Shown: one piece after another, positions 1 through 9,257 of the stretch
Layout: every line of letters begins with the position of its first letter
How positions within the stretch are numbered: position 1 is the first letter of the stretch
From: Haplosporangium gracile
Taxonomy: Eukaryota; Mortierellomycota; Mortierellomycetes; Mortierellales; Mortierellaceae
Assembly: GCA_015499985.1 (NCBI GenBank)
Contig: JAAAUF010000833.1
Coordinates: 1-18,616 of the forward strand
Length of the DNA stretch: 18,616 nucleotides
Direction of reading: 5' to 3'
Position numbers and translations under genes: made by a program
The notes under the pieces: model-generated
What the model saw: the letters and a program-made list of their open reading frames with translations, nothing else
The model's database searches: none
What the model was told of the DNA's origin: nothing

Positions 1-81
1 TGGTTGGTGGCGTTGTACAAGGGATGTGAATTAAAAGAGTGTAAATTCACGACATCAAAAAAGATGCACGTTTGTGTGGCT

Positions 82-153
82 GTTTCTGTGGCCTAGTGGT
101 ACGGCGTTGGTCTCCGAAGCCAAAGATCGTGGGTTCGAACCCCACCTGAAACG
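82..153 (+). tRNA. tRNA-Arg, anticodon CCG
   Basis: The sequence folds into a cloverleaf. The 7-bp acceptor stem pairs 82-88 with 146-152. The D arm is at 91-105, with a three-pair GCC/GGC stem. The anticodon arm is at 107-123, and its loop CTCCGAA places CCG at 114-116, reading Arg codon CGG. The T arm at 129-145 has a perfect 5-bp stem and the canonical TTCGAAC loop. G153 is the discriminator base. A T-run at 155-159 would stop RNA polymerase III. There is no intron and no encoded CCA, as expected for a nuclear tRNA. The one oddity is a T-T mismatch at acceptor positions 6/67. A partial second copy lies near 2.46-2.52 kb on the other strand. Confidence 0.85.
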
Positions 154-1166
154 CTTTTTGCTATCTCTTGATGGGTGTGAATTTTTTTCTCCTTTGTTCC
201 CAGCCCTTGCAACCCTATCCGGACAAATACAGCGGTTTCTTATGCTGTACAGATGCCAACTGCATTGTTTTTGCAGAAGTCCACAATCGCTGCCGAAACG
301 TAGCACCTACGGTCTGTAAAACATGTTCCTGGGCAAAAAAGATCAGAATCAGTTGGTTGAGACAGTATCAATGGTTAATAGCGGTCAAAGAGTTCTATCA
401 CGGTTAATCAGATAAAGAGTCAATAGAAAAGGAAGGATAGTTATCAACCGAGCCTCCGTCCTTTTGATCGTGCTCGTCGTTTTATTCTAATTCAACCTTC
501 GAGTCACATAAAAATCAAAGATCTCTGATTTGGACGCTTATCACCTGCTCAAAGGGGTGAAAGACAGGTAACTTGAATGCTTAAGAAATGGATGAACAGG
601 TGCGGCCCAAAAAGAAAAAAAAGAGAGAGAAAAGGAAGGGCTATGTTGCCGGTGAACATGGTTGACTTGAAAAAAAAATTCCACAAATTGTGTGTGTTTA
701 ATGTGCAAAACGGAGAGATTTTTCAGGGTGGAAATAGCTTGATCAACTGATCGACCGTTGCAACTTCTAGCTTTCTGTTCTATCCTTTATCTGATCGATC
801 GGTATGTGAGCTTGTTTGAGCAGCTGCGAGTGATATTTGCTCAAGAGGTAGGTACAAAAGGATAGAAGGGAACAATCGCGTGTTTATTTCTTACGTTGCT
901 CCTCTCGGAAGGAACCAAACTTGTTTTTTTCTTATTCTGGAGTTCATTCTTGCGCTTTCGTGTTTTCCTTCTTTCTTCTTTACTTTTCCTTGCATTCCCT
1001 CTTCATTGTATTCTTCCCTACTCATCTCCTTCCATCACTCAATTCGAAAACAATAACCTTAACAACGCTCATCAGCCTTCTCCTCTCTCGCTTGTCAGTA
1101 CATGCAACCATTCGTCCTTGATCACTCGTTCCAGCAATAGTAATAAGCACACAAAAGGCACATTCA
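154..1166. other. Intergenic stretch without recognised gene
   Basis: I see no convincing coding region here. Small open frames at 74-407 overlap or follow the tRNA and show no recognisable protein. From about 905 to 1110 the plus strand becomes strongly pyrimidine-rich (runs of CTT, TTC and TCC), which resembles the leaders in front of the other genes in this window. It could be the promoter or leader of the weak candidate gene starting at 1167. Confidence 0.5.
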
Positions 1167-1567
1167 ATGGAACGACATGAAGGACAGTTACGCCTCCAAC
1201 AGCAGGTAAAGGAAAGCGAATAAACAGCCATCCGAACCTCGATGCTTACTCAGACTACATAACGAGATAGGAAAATAATGGTTAGCATACAATTTGTGCT
1301 TCTCTCGCATTTTTTACCGAGATATTTTGGCATGCCACTTTCAAGTCGGAACCGCCTGCAGAGATCCGCCCTGAGGTCTCATTCCATCCCGCATCGAGAA
1401 GGGTTTTTGAGAAAAGCTCAATCCTGATCGCGTTAATCAGACAAGACAAGAATATACTTTACAGTTATGACTGCCCTGAAATGGTCGCGCATGGAGTATC
1501 GTACAGTAGCCCAAGAATTACAGCGACGTACCAAAGGTTATTTTTTTTTGAAAGCAGATACTTTTAA
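1167..1567 (+). CDS. Weak candidate two-exon small gene, unknown function
   Basis: An ATG at 1167 opens 13 codons, ending at 1205 in ...LQQQ, directly before a GTAAAG donor at 1206. A TAG acceptor at 1283-1285 is followed in the matching phase by an open stretch to a TAA stop at 1565-1567, giving about 106 aa. The 80-nt intron is of normal size for this window. The second exon reads like real protein (for example SILIALIRQDKNILYS), but I recognise no family, and the last residues come from a T-run and look artificial. A pyrimidine-rich leader precedes the ATG. The stop lies 3 nt before a possible Tc1 element end at 1571, so this may be the truncated 5' part of a longer gene. A chance open frame is quite possible. 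Confidence 0.25.
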
Positions 1568-1570
1568 TTT

Positions 1571-2115
1571 CAGTGTTCTACCAATTGGTATGACCTAGGG
1601 ATCCCTGGTATGACCACCACATTCGGTGATAACTGCTTAAATCCTCTCTGGAAGTCTCTCTTACAAATGTGTGAGGAACTCCTCTCTGGTATGACTGCAT
1701 TCCTCATTCATAGCGGCCATCATCTGCTGAGCGTTACGGGGCTTAACACGTTGATGCTGAACGGCATCCTTCAACACAGCCCACACATTCTCGGGGGGGA
1801 CTGAGATCAGGCGAACAGGCGGCCAGACCAGCTCCACGATTCCATGCTCCTCTCGTCAGGCCCTTGAATACCGGCGGTATGAACTGAGGCATTGTCCTAC
1901 ATCAAAATGGGCATCCCCTCTGGATCATCTAACGGAATGGCATTCGGCACCGCGCTCACAAAGCCAAGGAGCTCACCCTCGTAGATAATGTTGACAAAAT
2001 CGACCGACTTTTTTTCTGGTCGATACTCCTAGGTTGTTGATTTGAAAACATTCAACTGCTGAAGCTTTTCTCAATATTCCGCCGACCGTTTCGATAACTC
2101 ACGCATATAAACGTG
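1571..2115 (-). pseudogene. Degenerate Tc1/mariner (DD34E) transposase relic
   Basis: Read on the minus strand from about 2110 to 1660, this gives the C-terminal half of a Tc1-type DDE transposase in pieces. Near 1907-1884 is the block L-M-stop-D-N-A-S-V-H-T-A, the family's second catalytic Asp motif with its Gln codon turned into TAG at 1899-1897. Near 1797-1780 is P-P-E-N-V-W-A-V-L-K, the catalytic Glu block. The Asp and Glu codons lie 104 nt apart, one base short of the 105 expected for DD34E, so a one-base deletion lies between them. More stops (TGA, TAG) interrupt the part above 2020. The C-terminal segment continues in frame to a TAA near 1660. CAGTG at 1571 resembles the outer end of a Tc1 inverted repeat. 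I could not find the opposite end. The element cannot encode an active enzyme. Confidence 0.75.
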
Positions 2116-2457
2116 AACCATTCTTAGTATGAGGTGGCGACGATTTGTTTTGACTTTTGACAGTAGTCAGGCGCAGACCCCTCCTTTCGGCGGTTGATGT
2201 ATTTCACTGTCCTGGTAATGTTCAAATCAGATCAAGCAAACGAATAAGATCCCAACAGCAACAACGCGAAAGGACTGACAACGATGATGACGACAATGGA
2301 TATCACCTAACATCACCCATGCTTCATTCTACTGCCGACCGTCATTCGACTATGCGAGTTCGATTTCAACTGCACTATAAGTGATCAACTATGGCTAGAA
2401 GACATCCTGGCGATGGACATACTGACACTGGAAGAATTAACCCATGGTGCATATATG
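2116..2457. other. Unassigned stretch between two relics
   Basis: There is no recognisable gene here. An ATG-started frame at 2157-2384 contains a Gln run and an Asp run but resembles no known protein and lacks promoter or splice context. The missing N-terminal half and outer repeat of the Tc1 relic may have decayed into this stretch, but I cannot align it. Confidence 0.4.
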
Positions 2458-2523
2458 GCCTTCGGACCAACGCTTCTACCACTAGGCCACAGAAACAACC
2501 ACACAAACGTGCATCTTTTTTGA
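2458..2523 (-). pseudogene. Partial tRNA-Arg copy with shared 5' flank
   Basis: Read on the minus strand, 2523 down to about 2476 repeats positions 55-101 almost exactly. That covers about 27 nt of 5' flank including the A-run and the GATGCACGTTTGTGTGG stretch, then the acceptor 5' strand and the A-box part of the D arm (GTGGCCTAGTGGTA). After that the D arm and anticodon arm diverge and carry small insertions and deletions, although CGTTGGTC and CGAAG are still visible. The T arm and 3' acceptor strand are missing; only a weak B-box-like GGGTTAATTC follows. It cannot fold into a functional tRNA. It may be a duplication remnant or the head of a tRNA-derived short interspersed element. Confidence 0.65.
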
Positions 2524-2577
2524 AGTGCTCAAACTTTTTCATTTTAAACAACCATACAAATTTACAACTCTTCTCAT

Positions 2578-3000
2578 GTGACAAGTTTTGCCACCAAAAA
2601 AATCTGCCGCAAAAGCCATCGCCCCCGAGGTGACTGGAGTCAAGAATACGGATACATCACCCGAGATGGTTTCTGCCAGTGTGGCGCTTCACTAGCCACA
2701 CATGAGAATGGACGCTGCCCTGAAGCGTCCGTGGGCCCACGCGCAGCCGATGAGCGGTTGTTGGAAAGTCTGCTGGGAAGGAGGAAGTTGCCATTTGATG
2801 GAGAGGATGGGAAGAGTTCCCCCTCATTCGCATCTAGTTTTATCTTGTCTTCCGTAGAAGCTGTGAGGAGCAGTAGAAATTGTCGCGCAGAGCCGAGTTC
2901 GGGACCGGACTGCGAATGGTGGATGGTCGCTCGGAAGAGTTTGGTATGTTGTCCCTCTCACTATCAAATGCCTCCCTTGGGCTTTTTACTGGAGAAATAA
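2578..3000 (+). CDS. Open frame of unknown function, probably a gene fragment
   Basis: A 140-codon frame without a recognised family. It contains FCQCGASLATHENGRC near residues 32-47, a spaced set of Cys and His residues that could bind metal, but the pattern matches no zinc-finger class I know. The last third (2902-2998) is a dispersed repeat also found inverted at the right edge of the window. In both copies the sequence GAGTTTG is followed by GTATGT, a good fungal splice donor, so the true exon may end at 2943 rather than at the in-frame stop. A second plus-strand frame over 2583-2760 is also mostly open, so the real reading frame is uncertain and the copy may be broken. Confidence 0.25.
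   Translation: MTSFATKKICRKSHRPRGDWSQEYGYITRDGFCQCGASLATHENGRCPEASVGPRAADERLLESLLGRRKLPFDGEDGKSSPSFASSFILSSVEAVRSSRNCRAEPSSGPDCEWWMVARKSLVCCPSHYQMPPLGFLLEK
2902..2998 (+). repeat. Dispersed repeat, copy 1 (inverted partner at right edge)
   Basis: This block matches the minus strand of 18521-18616 at roughly 85 percent by eye. Shared landmarks in the same order are ACCGGACTGCGA, TGGTGGATGG, GAAGAGTTTGGTATGT, CTATCAA, TGCCTC and TTTTACTGGA. One copy has a one-base length difference just before GAAGAGTTTG. Similarity stops at the A-rich stretch after 2998. Copy 2 is cut by the window edge, so the repeat is longer than seen here. Confidence 0.85.
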
Positions 3001-3079
3001 AATAGCATAAGACGAAAAAAGAAAAAAAAGTATGCCACGCTCAGAGCTCGAGATCGGAAACAACTTACCAAGAGACCAC

Positions 3080-4165
3080 AAGACCTAGCCGCCATGCTGT
3101 CGACAATCGATACAGACGCCCGTCAATGCTATCGCTCGTACTAGGTTCTTTCTAGCCGCTACTAGATCGTCGCCGTTGAAGTCCTCCGTCGGACCAACGA
3201 TGTCATCGCTGAGTAGCTTCCCCCGCCGTCTGGTTACTTTTCGCTTGGACCTGGGGAACCATTCCCTTAGAGCTAAAGTCGTGGAACCTCTGCAGAAATC
3301 ACCCCGTATTACTGATTACTTCTTTGTGAGAGATGCTGAGATTGCCGAGGGCAATAGTGGGCAATCATGGATCCGAAGAATGTGAGACTGTCAATGTTGG
3401 GACATTGTTCGAGAGTCGATAGTTTGTCGGCTGTCGACGTAATGTCAATTCCCAAAAGAACTAAAGAGTGTAGATTGTCAAGGATCCTTTGTAGGTTGGC
3501 ATAGGTGGCATATCGCGTTGTTGACTTCTTGCTATCGCCTTCGGTATCCAGGTCTTCTCGATCCAACTCCTTGATGCACATCGGACCAGAGAACTCGAAC
3601 AGGAGCGGCAAATGTCTTTCCCTAACTCGGCTTGCTTGATATTATCACAGAGAATCGACACATCGACGCCTTGTAGACCTCTCAAAGCAGCAAGGGCCTG
3701 AAGAAGAAACCTGTGCACCCAAAGACCTGTTATCGCAAAGCCGTCCAGTCGCAAACAAGTCAGATCCAGGTTTTGACCAAAAATCCAGCAGACATGGCCC
3801 TGTGAGCGCATGAGGGTCGTAAACACTCAAAAAGGAGTAGGCACTGTCGTCGTCGTCAGGGCTGTACTAAAGAGAAAAATTCGCTAGGTTGGACATAGGT
3901 GGCAGGGAAATGAGTTGGTACGTATGACGATCGGCTGAAGGCAACCATGTTGGGCGAGGAGCAAGCGGGTCGCTGGACAGCTAGTCGAGTTCATTGAACG
4001 TCAATGCGCAATTGTAAACGAAAGCGGGTTGTTTGCTCTAAAAGTAAGACTCCTGATATGATGAACGTTCCGACCCAGCGCACTCAGGCCGAGGAGTAAG
4101 ATCATAATGCTCTTGTTGGCGCCGTCGACCTTTCCTGAGCAAGGATCCCGAAATGGTCTATGGTA
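3080..4165 (-). pseudogene. Broken leucine-rich (F-box/LRR-like) gene
   Basis: Reading the minus strand down from about 4140, one frame runs ALGRNVHHIRSLTFRANNPL, then crosses in-frame stops at 4003-4001 (TGA), 3886-3884 (TAG) and 3829-3827 (TGA). It continues with DLTCLRLDGFAITGLW and LLQALAALRGLQGVDV to about 3600. There the frame shifts and continues as LLFEFSGPMCIKELDR, NLQRILDNLHSLVLLGIDIT and LEQCPNIDSLTFFGSM to a stop near 3309. Another open stretch follows at about 3296-3087. Regular Leu spacing with xxLxxLxLxG-like turns fits an LRR array. The style resembles the large F-box/LRR families of Mortierella-type fungi, recalled and not searched. No F-box is visible. A possible upstream exon is an ATG at about 4374 ending at a GTAAGC donor near 4332. 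At least three stops and one frameshift argue for a dead gene. Confidence 0.5.
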
Positions 4166-4379
4166 TCATCTACCATTTACTTGAACAACAGCAAAAAAGG
4201 CGTGTGATGGCATCGTTAGCAGTCAGGTCAGATGGGTGATGAACCTTTCCCTTCTTTCTCTTCTTTCTCTTCCACTATTCCTGCTACCGCCTCTCCCAAC
4301 GTCCAAAAAAAGCGTCGTCATCTTTTTGCTTACCTGATATTGTTTCCAGAGAGGATGATGGGCTTTCCTCCCATGTCTT

Positions 4380-4927
4380 ATTCGTGGAAGAGCGAGGATG
4401 TGGGACTGGGCAATAAAAAGCTGGGAGTAGGTGGCGCCAGTGGACCTGCGGCCGCGGTGGAGACATCTTGCGGCGATCCTTGAACGAGTGGACAGAGATA
4501 AGACCTGGCTTGAACGTGTCAATTCCTTAGTCTCCGATTTGCGTGAGACAAGTGGCGTTTTGAGGCTATTGTGAGGTCAGGGTGACGTCTGATAGATGGG
4601 TAGAAGATTGTGTTTTTGATAATTTTTTTTTTTGGAGGATAGGATTATGGAAGGGGAGGGTGTTAAAAGATGGCAGGAATTGTGAAGTAATGATGTGAAG
4701 AAAGGAAGAGAAAAGAAGGAAAAAAAAAATCAAAGAGCACACAGTATGGAAAACAAAGGCGGCGTGGAACGCGAGAGAGGGCGCGAGCCACAAGGACAGA
4801 TTTAATGGAAAGGGGTCCATGCCCTCCACTCTTCGTTTAAAAAATATCGCATACACTCACGCCAAAAATACAAGAGCCATACAGTCACTTGATACATCAA
4901 CTTTTTTTTGAATCGAAACAATGACCA
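4380..4927. other. 3' flank of receptor A gene, no further gene seen
   Basis: This stretch lies between the LRR-like relic and the stop codon of receptor A. It contains homopolymer A or T runs at about 4621-4632, 4720-4730 and 4901-4910 and a purine-rich plus-strand stretch at about 4630-4735. Open frames across it on both strands are built of low-complexity sequence. It probably holds the 3' UTR and terminator of receptor A; no cleavage site is obvious. Confidence 0.5.
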
Positions 4928-4933
4928 TTTATT
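4928..4933 (-). terminator. AATAAA overlapping the stop codon of receptor A
   Basis: On the minus strand AATAAA spans the TAA stop at 4931-4929. It could serve as a polyadenylation signal only if the 3' UTR is very short, so its use is uncertain. Confidence 0.25.
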
Positions 4934-7852
4934 CCTGTTGAGGATTACTCGCTGCACGACGTCGCATGCTCTTCCTGGGGACAAGAGGAGGGGGCGGAGA
5001 CAGCCCTTTCATAGCCGGAGCTGCAGAGTTGCCAAAACCCATCGGCGCCTGTTCGTGATCCTGGTGGTGGTGATCCTGCCATTGCTGTCGCGTCTGCCGC
5101 TCACTAGACACTCGGGGCTGCTGCTGTCGTTCGCTCGAAGTTTGAGGTTGTCGTTCACTTGAGACCCGCGGTGGTCGCTCCCGATCCCGATCACTGGAAA
5201 CACGCCCTCGATCACGACTACTGCCTCGCGCAGGAATGGCGACCGACTGGACAGGTTGGGCATAAGCCTTTGGCGCTGCCGGAGGAGCGGCAACAGGCGG
5301 AGAGGAAGAGTAATATGACGTGGTTTTGAGTTGGCGGTTGATGCGGGAGGGTTGACTCAATGAGATGGGTGGAGCAGAGATGTCCTCCGAATTGTAGAAT
5401 GCCTTTTGGGGCGAGGTGGGAAGCTTAGGATACGTGACACAAGGAGCAGAAGGAGGAGGAGAAGTAATAGGATTTCGGGTGGCGATTGTGTCGATGGTTA
5501 AATCCCGAGGGTAGGAAGGAGGCGGGGAAGAGGTGTACTGATGATGATGAGGATGGTGGTGGTATCGATCGAACGAGGGCAACTTTACTCCACCAAGGGG
5601 TGAGACAAAGTTGGATGAGATGGGCGAAGTGGGTGAAGAGGGGGTAATCGAGGTCGAGGATGGCCAGGACGGCCAAGGGACGGCTCCTTCTGTGACGAGT
5701 AGAGCATGCTGATCGTGAAAAAGCTGCTTCTGGGTAAGTTCCTGTTGCGCCGCGATCGGTTCTGGGTTGTGGTAGTAAATGGGCTCGCGGTCGTTTTCCT
5801 GAATCGTGACAGATGTCTTTTGTGTCGCCCCACCATATGTCGCTTCGGTACTAGGTAGAGGAGCAGCATGGAATTCAGAACGGGACCGAGACTGTTTGCC
5901 GCCATACCGGGGTGTCTCTGTCTCGTACGCAGCCATGATCATGTCTCGACTGTTGAACTCTATTGCTCCCAGCCCCAAATCATCCGAATAAAAATCATTC
6001 TCCTGACTCTTTCGACCTCTCTCTGGCTTTGTCGTCTGCGAAAAGTGAACATGCTCTTGATTTTGATGTCGCTGTTCCTCGAGGGACAGTGGTCGGTGGT
6101 GTTGACCCCCAGAGTCCTTGGAGACGTCGCCCATAATAAAGACGGTCGTATCCTTTTCGCCAATGATCCTGCCCTTAAGATCCTGCCATAGCTCAAACTT
6201 GGTGCCAAAGATAATAAGAACAATAATTCCAAAGACCGCCGGCATGATATCCGCCAGGGCCGCCCACGTAAACGACGGTATATAAGGCGCCGCAATCCGT
6301 GCGCAAGCTCCCTGAGCCACATCTCCTACTGCCTTCAAATCGTCCATCGTAGAAGTCGCAGACAATTGACCAGATAAGAGGGCCTCCTGGGCCTGTCCCG
6401 CCAGACACGTAATCCATTCGACAAACCAGGGTGTGTCCGGTGTGATCCTCTCCAATTTTTTGGCCTCGATAAAGTAAAAAAGCCAATAGGTCATGTCGAC
6501 GATCAACAGACAGAGGGCCAAGAGGCCCGGACGCCATTGTTGTTTGAGGATCTGGGAAATGTCGCGTGCTGTCTGTAATCGACGTCGTCGCTGTGAGATT
6601 GTCTTGTTGCTCTGCGAGTCGCTCTGACTCTTGAACGATGTCGAGTCACTCACCGCCACCGAGTTATTCTGTATACTCGTCTAATTAAAATTTTCGATAA
6701 AAAACCAAACGCGTGAGTTTTGTTAATCACGATTTCAAAGAAGAGTACAAAGTACTGTAAGAAGAAAAAAATACCTTGATCATAAAGGCAATGGTACCCA
6801 AGTGGAGTAAGGTGGCCAGGCAGACAACGACAGACAGTGGATAAAAAAAATATGGACTGGCGGCCTGGGAGCTGACAAAACAGATGGAGCCGAATCCAGG
6901 GTTTTCAATCTGCTTGCGAATCGCCACCGGGAGGACAAGCGAGAGCGGCAGAAAGAAAGAAAGGACCACCAGCTTTGTCAAGTGGTTCTGGACAATGTAT
7001 GACCGGTACACCGTCAGGACGTGGAGGTTGGCAATCAAAAGAAACCCCAAGCAAAGCATCGTCAAGACCATGTACATCAACCCAATTCCTATCGTCATAA
7101 CAAAAAAAAACGTGTTAGGAACGAGGCAGCACAAATGAGACATGGGTCACAAACTTAAAGTGTCAGTCATTCCTTCCCGCACCTTGGACGCCACAGAACC
7201 ACGAGTTGGTCATCGTCGTGGGTTCATAGATATTCTTGCACAAGAGATCTGTCTTCATGTGAAGCCATGCCGTGCCAAGCCCCTCCCAGGGGACCATCAT
7301 GATCGAAAAGACCAAGACAATCAAATGAGGATGTTTCCGCCGACTGGGGAGGATTAAATAACACAATGCCAACACGAGACAGCTGGTGGCCGAGACTGCG
7401 CGAAAGATACTCGTCAGCGTATAAATGTCTTCGAGTTTGTGAGGTTCATAAAAGGCCGAAGAGGCTGGACAGGGTATACAACAGAGACCCATACAGGACG
7501 CAGATTCGAGTTTTAGGGCGTTAGGAACCAGGGGTGGTGGACATGCTGCTAGCCCACCGAGTGAGGGATCACTAGGGATCCCAGCTGGTGAACTGGATGT
7601 AGGAGTCGGCAGCTGAAAATCGGTCGTACTTGTTGGTGTAGTCGTGGTCATATTTGAAGGAAGGGGGACTGTTGCTGCTGGAACAGTAGTTGAGGGTATG
7701 AGTGTTTTTGTCGCGGGTGATTTGGCGACTGTGGTGGTCTTTGCTGCTGGCGGTGCTGCTGAAAGGACTGCGGGGTCCAAGAGCAAGAGTGTCACGCATA
7801 CAGCAACAAACAGTCCTCTCAGTCTTGATCCTGTCGTGTTTGTCGTGGTCAT
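4929..7852 (-). CDS. Seven-TM receptor A, Frizzled/GPCR family-2-like
   Basis: Predicted plasma-membrane receptor of 911 aa. Exons are 7852-7183, 7088-6775 and 6680-4929; introns are 94 and 94 nt (GTGCGG..ATAG and GTATTT..TTAG). ATG 7852 has the good context CTACCATGA and opens a signal peptide (residues 1 to about 32). A Thr/Pro/Ser stalk (about 35-100) follows, then a Cys motif (CPPPLVP at 104, CC-x2-CP at 124-129). Seven hydrophobic segments lie at about 150-168, 175-196, 226-250, 262-281, 300-326, 378-399 and 466-486. Cys220 and Cys293 are candidates for the loop disulfide. K-F-E-L-W follows TM7 at 489-493. The 420-residue tail is disordered, with a PPSY motif at 715-718, a His-rich patch near 701-708, repeated R-V-S-S-E-R-Q blocks at about 821-857, and a basic C terminus. 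An in-frame acceptor 12 nt further on (ACAG) would remove four residues. The CC-x2-CP ectodomain and 7TM pattern match fungal GPCR family-2-like proteins; ligand unknown. Confidence 0.85.
5085..5222 (-). repeat. Short R-V/T-S-S-E-R-Q repeats in receptor A tail
   Basis: This stretch of the receptor A coding sequence contains four related blocks: RVSSDRD, RVSSERQ, QTSSERQ and RVSSERQ, separated by Pro/Gln-rich linkers (residues about 821-857). The blocks are imperfect at DNA level, so this is an old or selected repeat and not a fresh slippage tract. Arg before Ser-Ser makes them candidate sites for basophilic kinases, which is inference. Confidence 0.8.
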
Positions 7853-9187
7853 GGTAGTTCGTTAAAATATGGCGGAAGAGGAATTAGTAATAGGGGGAGA
7901 GAGTATTAGGCATAAGGACGAGAGTGAAGAAGGGAGGGGGAATAAGTAGGAGGAGGAGGGAGTAGGGCCAAGGCAAAAACCAGCAAAGGGATTGACAAGT
8001 GACCAAGGGAGGAAAAAGAAAAGAAAGGATGCAGCGGATAAAAAGGGAAAATGCCATGGACCATTTATAAACAAAGAGAAGGAAAAGCAGGCGGAAAATA
8101 ATAAAAATTGAAGCGAAGGATTGACAATCATATGTTGTTCCTTTTTTTGCTTCTACAAAAGCTCCACACGAAGATGAAAAAAAGAAAGTGCTCTCTCGCT
8201 TTTTCTTCTCCTCTTCTCTTAGGGAGTACGACTGAGAAAGCAAACCATCCTCAAGCCTCATGCAACCCCGACTCTCTTTGTGTCCTTTTCTTGTGAGCGA
8301 ATAAAAAAAAATGAAAACTATCTCGATGCCAAAACGCCACATGCGTACAGACATGACATGCCTTATACAAGAGTACGTATCCTGTCGGGATACATGGCAA
8401 GAATGAAGACAGGATGGATGTAGCTGATGTGGAGTATCAGGAGTATCGTTCTACTCAGCTCAGGGTTCATTCAGGACCCGTCCCTTCTTTGCGCAAAAAG
8501 AGTTCTGTATCGGTGAGTGATAAAATAGATAAAAGAGATGTGTAACGATCCTGACCATGCGTTTGCTCCTGCACACTGTCAGCGAGGAATAATAAAATAT
8601 CTCCTGCCCCTAATCATTATTGCACACGACCCCATGATCATTAATATACTGTCTCAGCGCTGTTGTTTGTTGTTCATATCGAGACATTCACTGGCATGAT
8701 CACTCCATCCCTTCCTTTGAACAGGCTGATGTTCTTCTTCTTTCATACTTGTACACATATTTTCGCATCCACCATCTCTGTTCCACTTTTTTTTTTAGCT
8801 GCATTCGAAGGTACCTCTGCATTGTACTCTACAAAAAATGAAATCCCCTCGCTTGTGCCATAAACGCGACCAATCCTCGCAACAAATAGCAATAGCCAAA
8901 TATCTAAACCACGATAACTTTCCTAATCCCCATTGTTTGTCGGTTGTTCTTCACCGCCGTCTAGTTGCTACCAGGAACCACCACGATCAAAAGGACGACT
9001 CAGACCCCCTTTCAGGTTTCTCACATGGAACTTTGGAGAGGTAAGGTGCTCTCAACGCCTGTACCACCCAACTCCCACATATTTCTTTGTCCCTTTTCTT
9101 CTAGGTTTCTGTCTGTTCAAACGGAAGCACCCAAGGGTGGAGCGAGCATCGCACTTACGTATCTTGTATTCGACATTAGACAAAAAG
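7853..9187. other. Intergenic region between receptor B end and receptor A start
   Basis: About 1.3 kb without a recognisable gene. The part next to receptor A (7853-8060) is pyrimidine-rich on the minus strand, as expected for a leader. Further out, open frames on both strands are short or low-complexity. A small perfect hairpin GTATCC-tgtc-GGGATAC-like sequence lies at about 8385-8401; its meaning is unknown. Confidence 0.5.
8064..8069 (-). promoter_or_regulatory. TATA-like box upstream of receptor A
   Basis: On the minus strand the sequence reads TATAAA within TTTATAAATGG, about 212 nt before the receptor A start codon. A long C/T-rich leader lies between it and the ATG. The position fits a promoter with a longish leader, but no transcript start can be seen from sequence. 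Confidence 0.35.
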
Positions 9188-9193
9188 TTTATT
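9188..9193 (-). terminator. AATAAA polyadenylation signal of receptor B
   Basis: On the minus strand AATAAA lies about 65 nt after the TAA stop (9260-9258) of receptor B, within CTGTAATAAACTTTTTG. Position and sequence fit a polyadenylation signal. Confidence 0.5.
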
Positions 9194-9257
9194 ACAGTAT
9201 GTACAGGGGGTTTCCTTTACCAAAGTGGATATCTTTACAAAAGGAGGCAATAGGACA

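Noticed and set aside
4223..4522. Overlapping frames on both strands near 4.3 kb
   Set aside because: No recognisable protein; at most the minus strand holds a short exon of the LRR-like relic.
5584..6537. Other-frame open reading frames opposite or within the receptor A tail
   Set aside because: They overlap the long frame that carries TM7 and the tail and show no protein-family features.
8385..8401. Small perfect hairpin as a terminator or RNA element
   Set aside because: A six-base stem in 18 kb is expected by chance and it is not next to a gene end.
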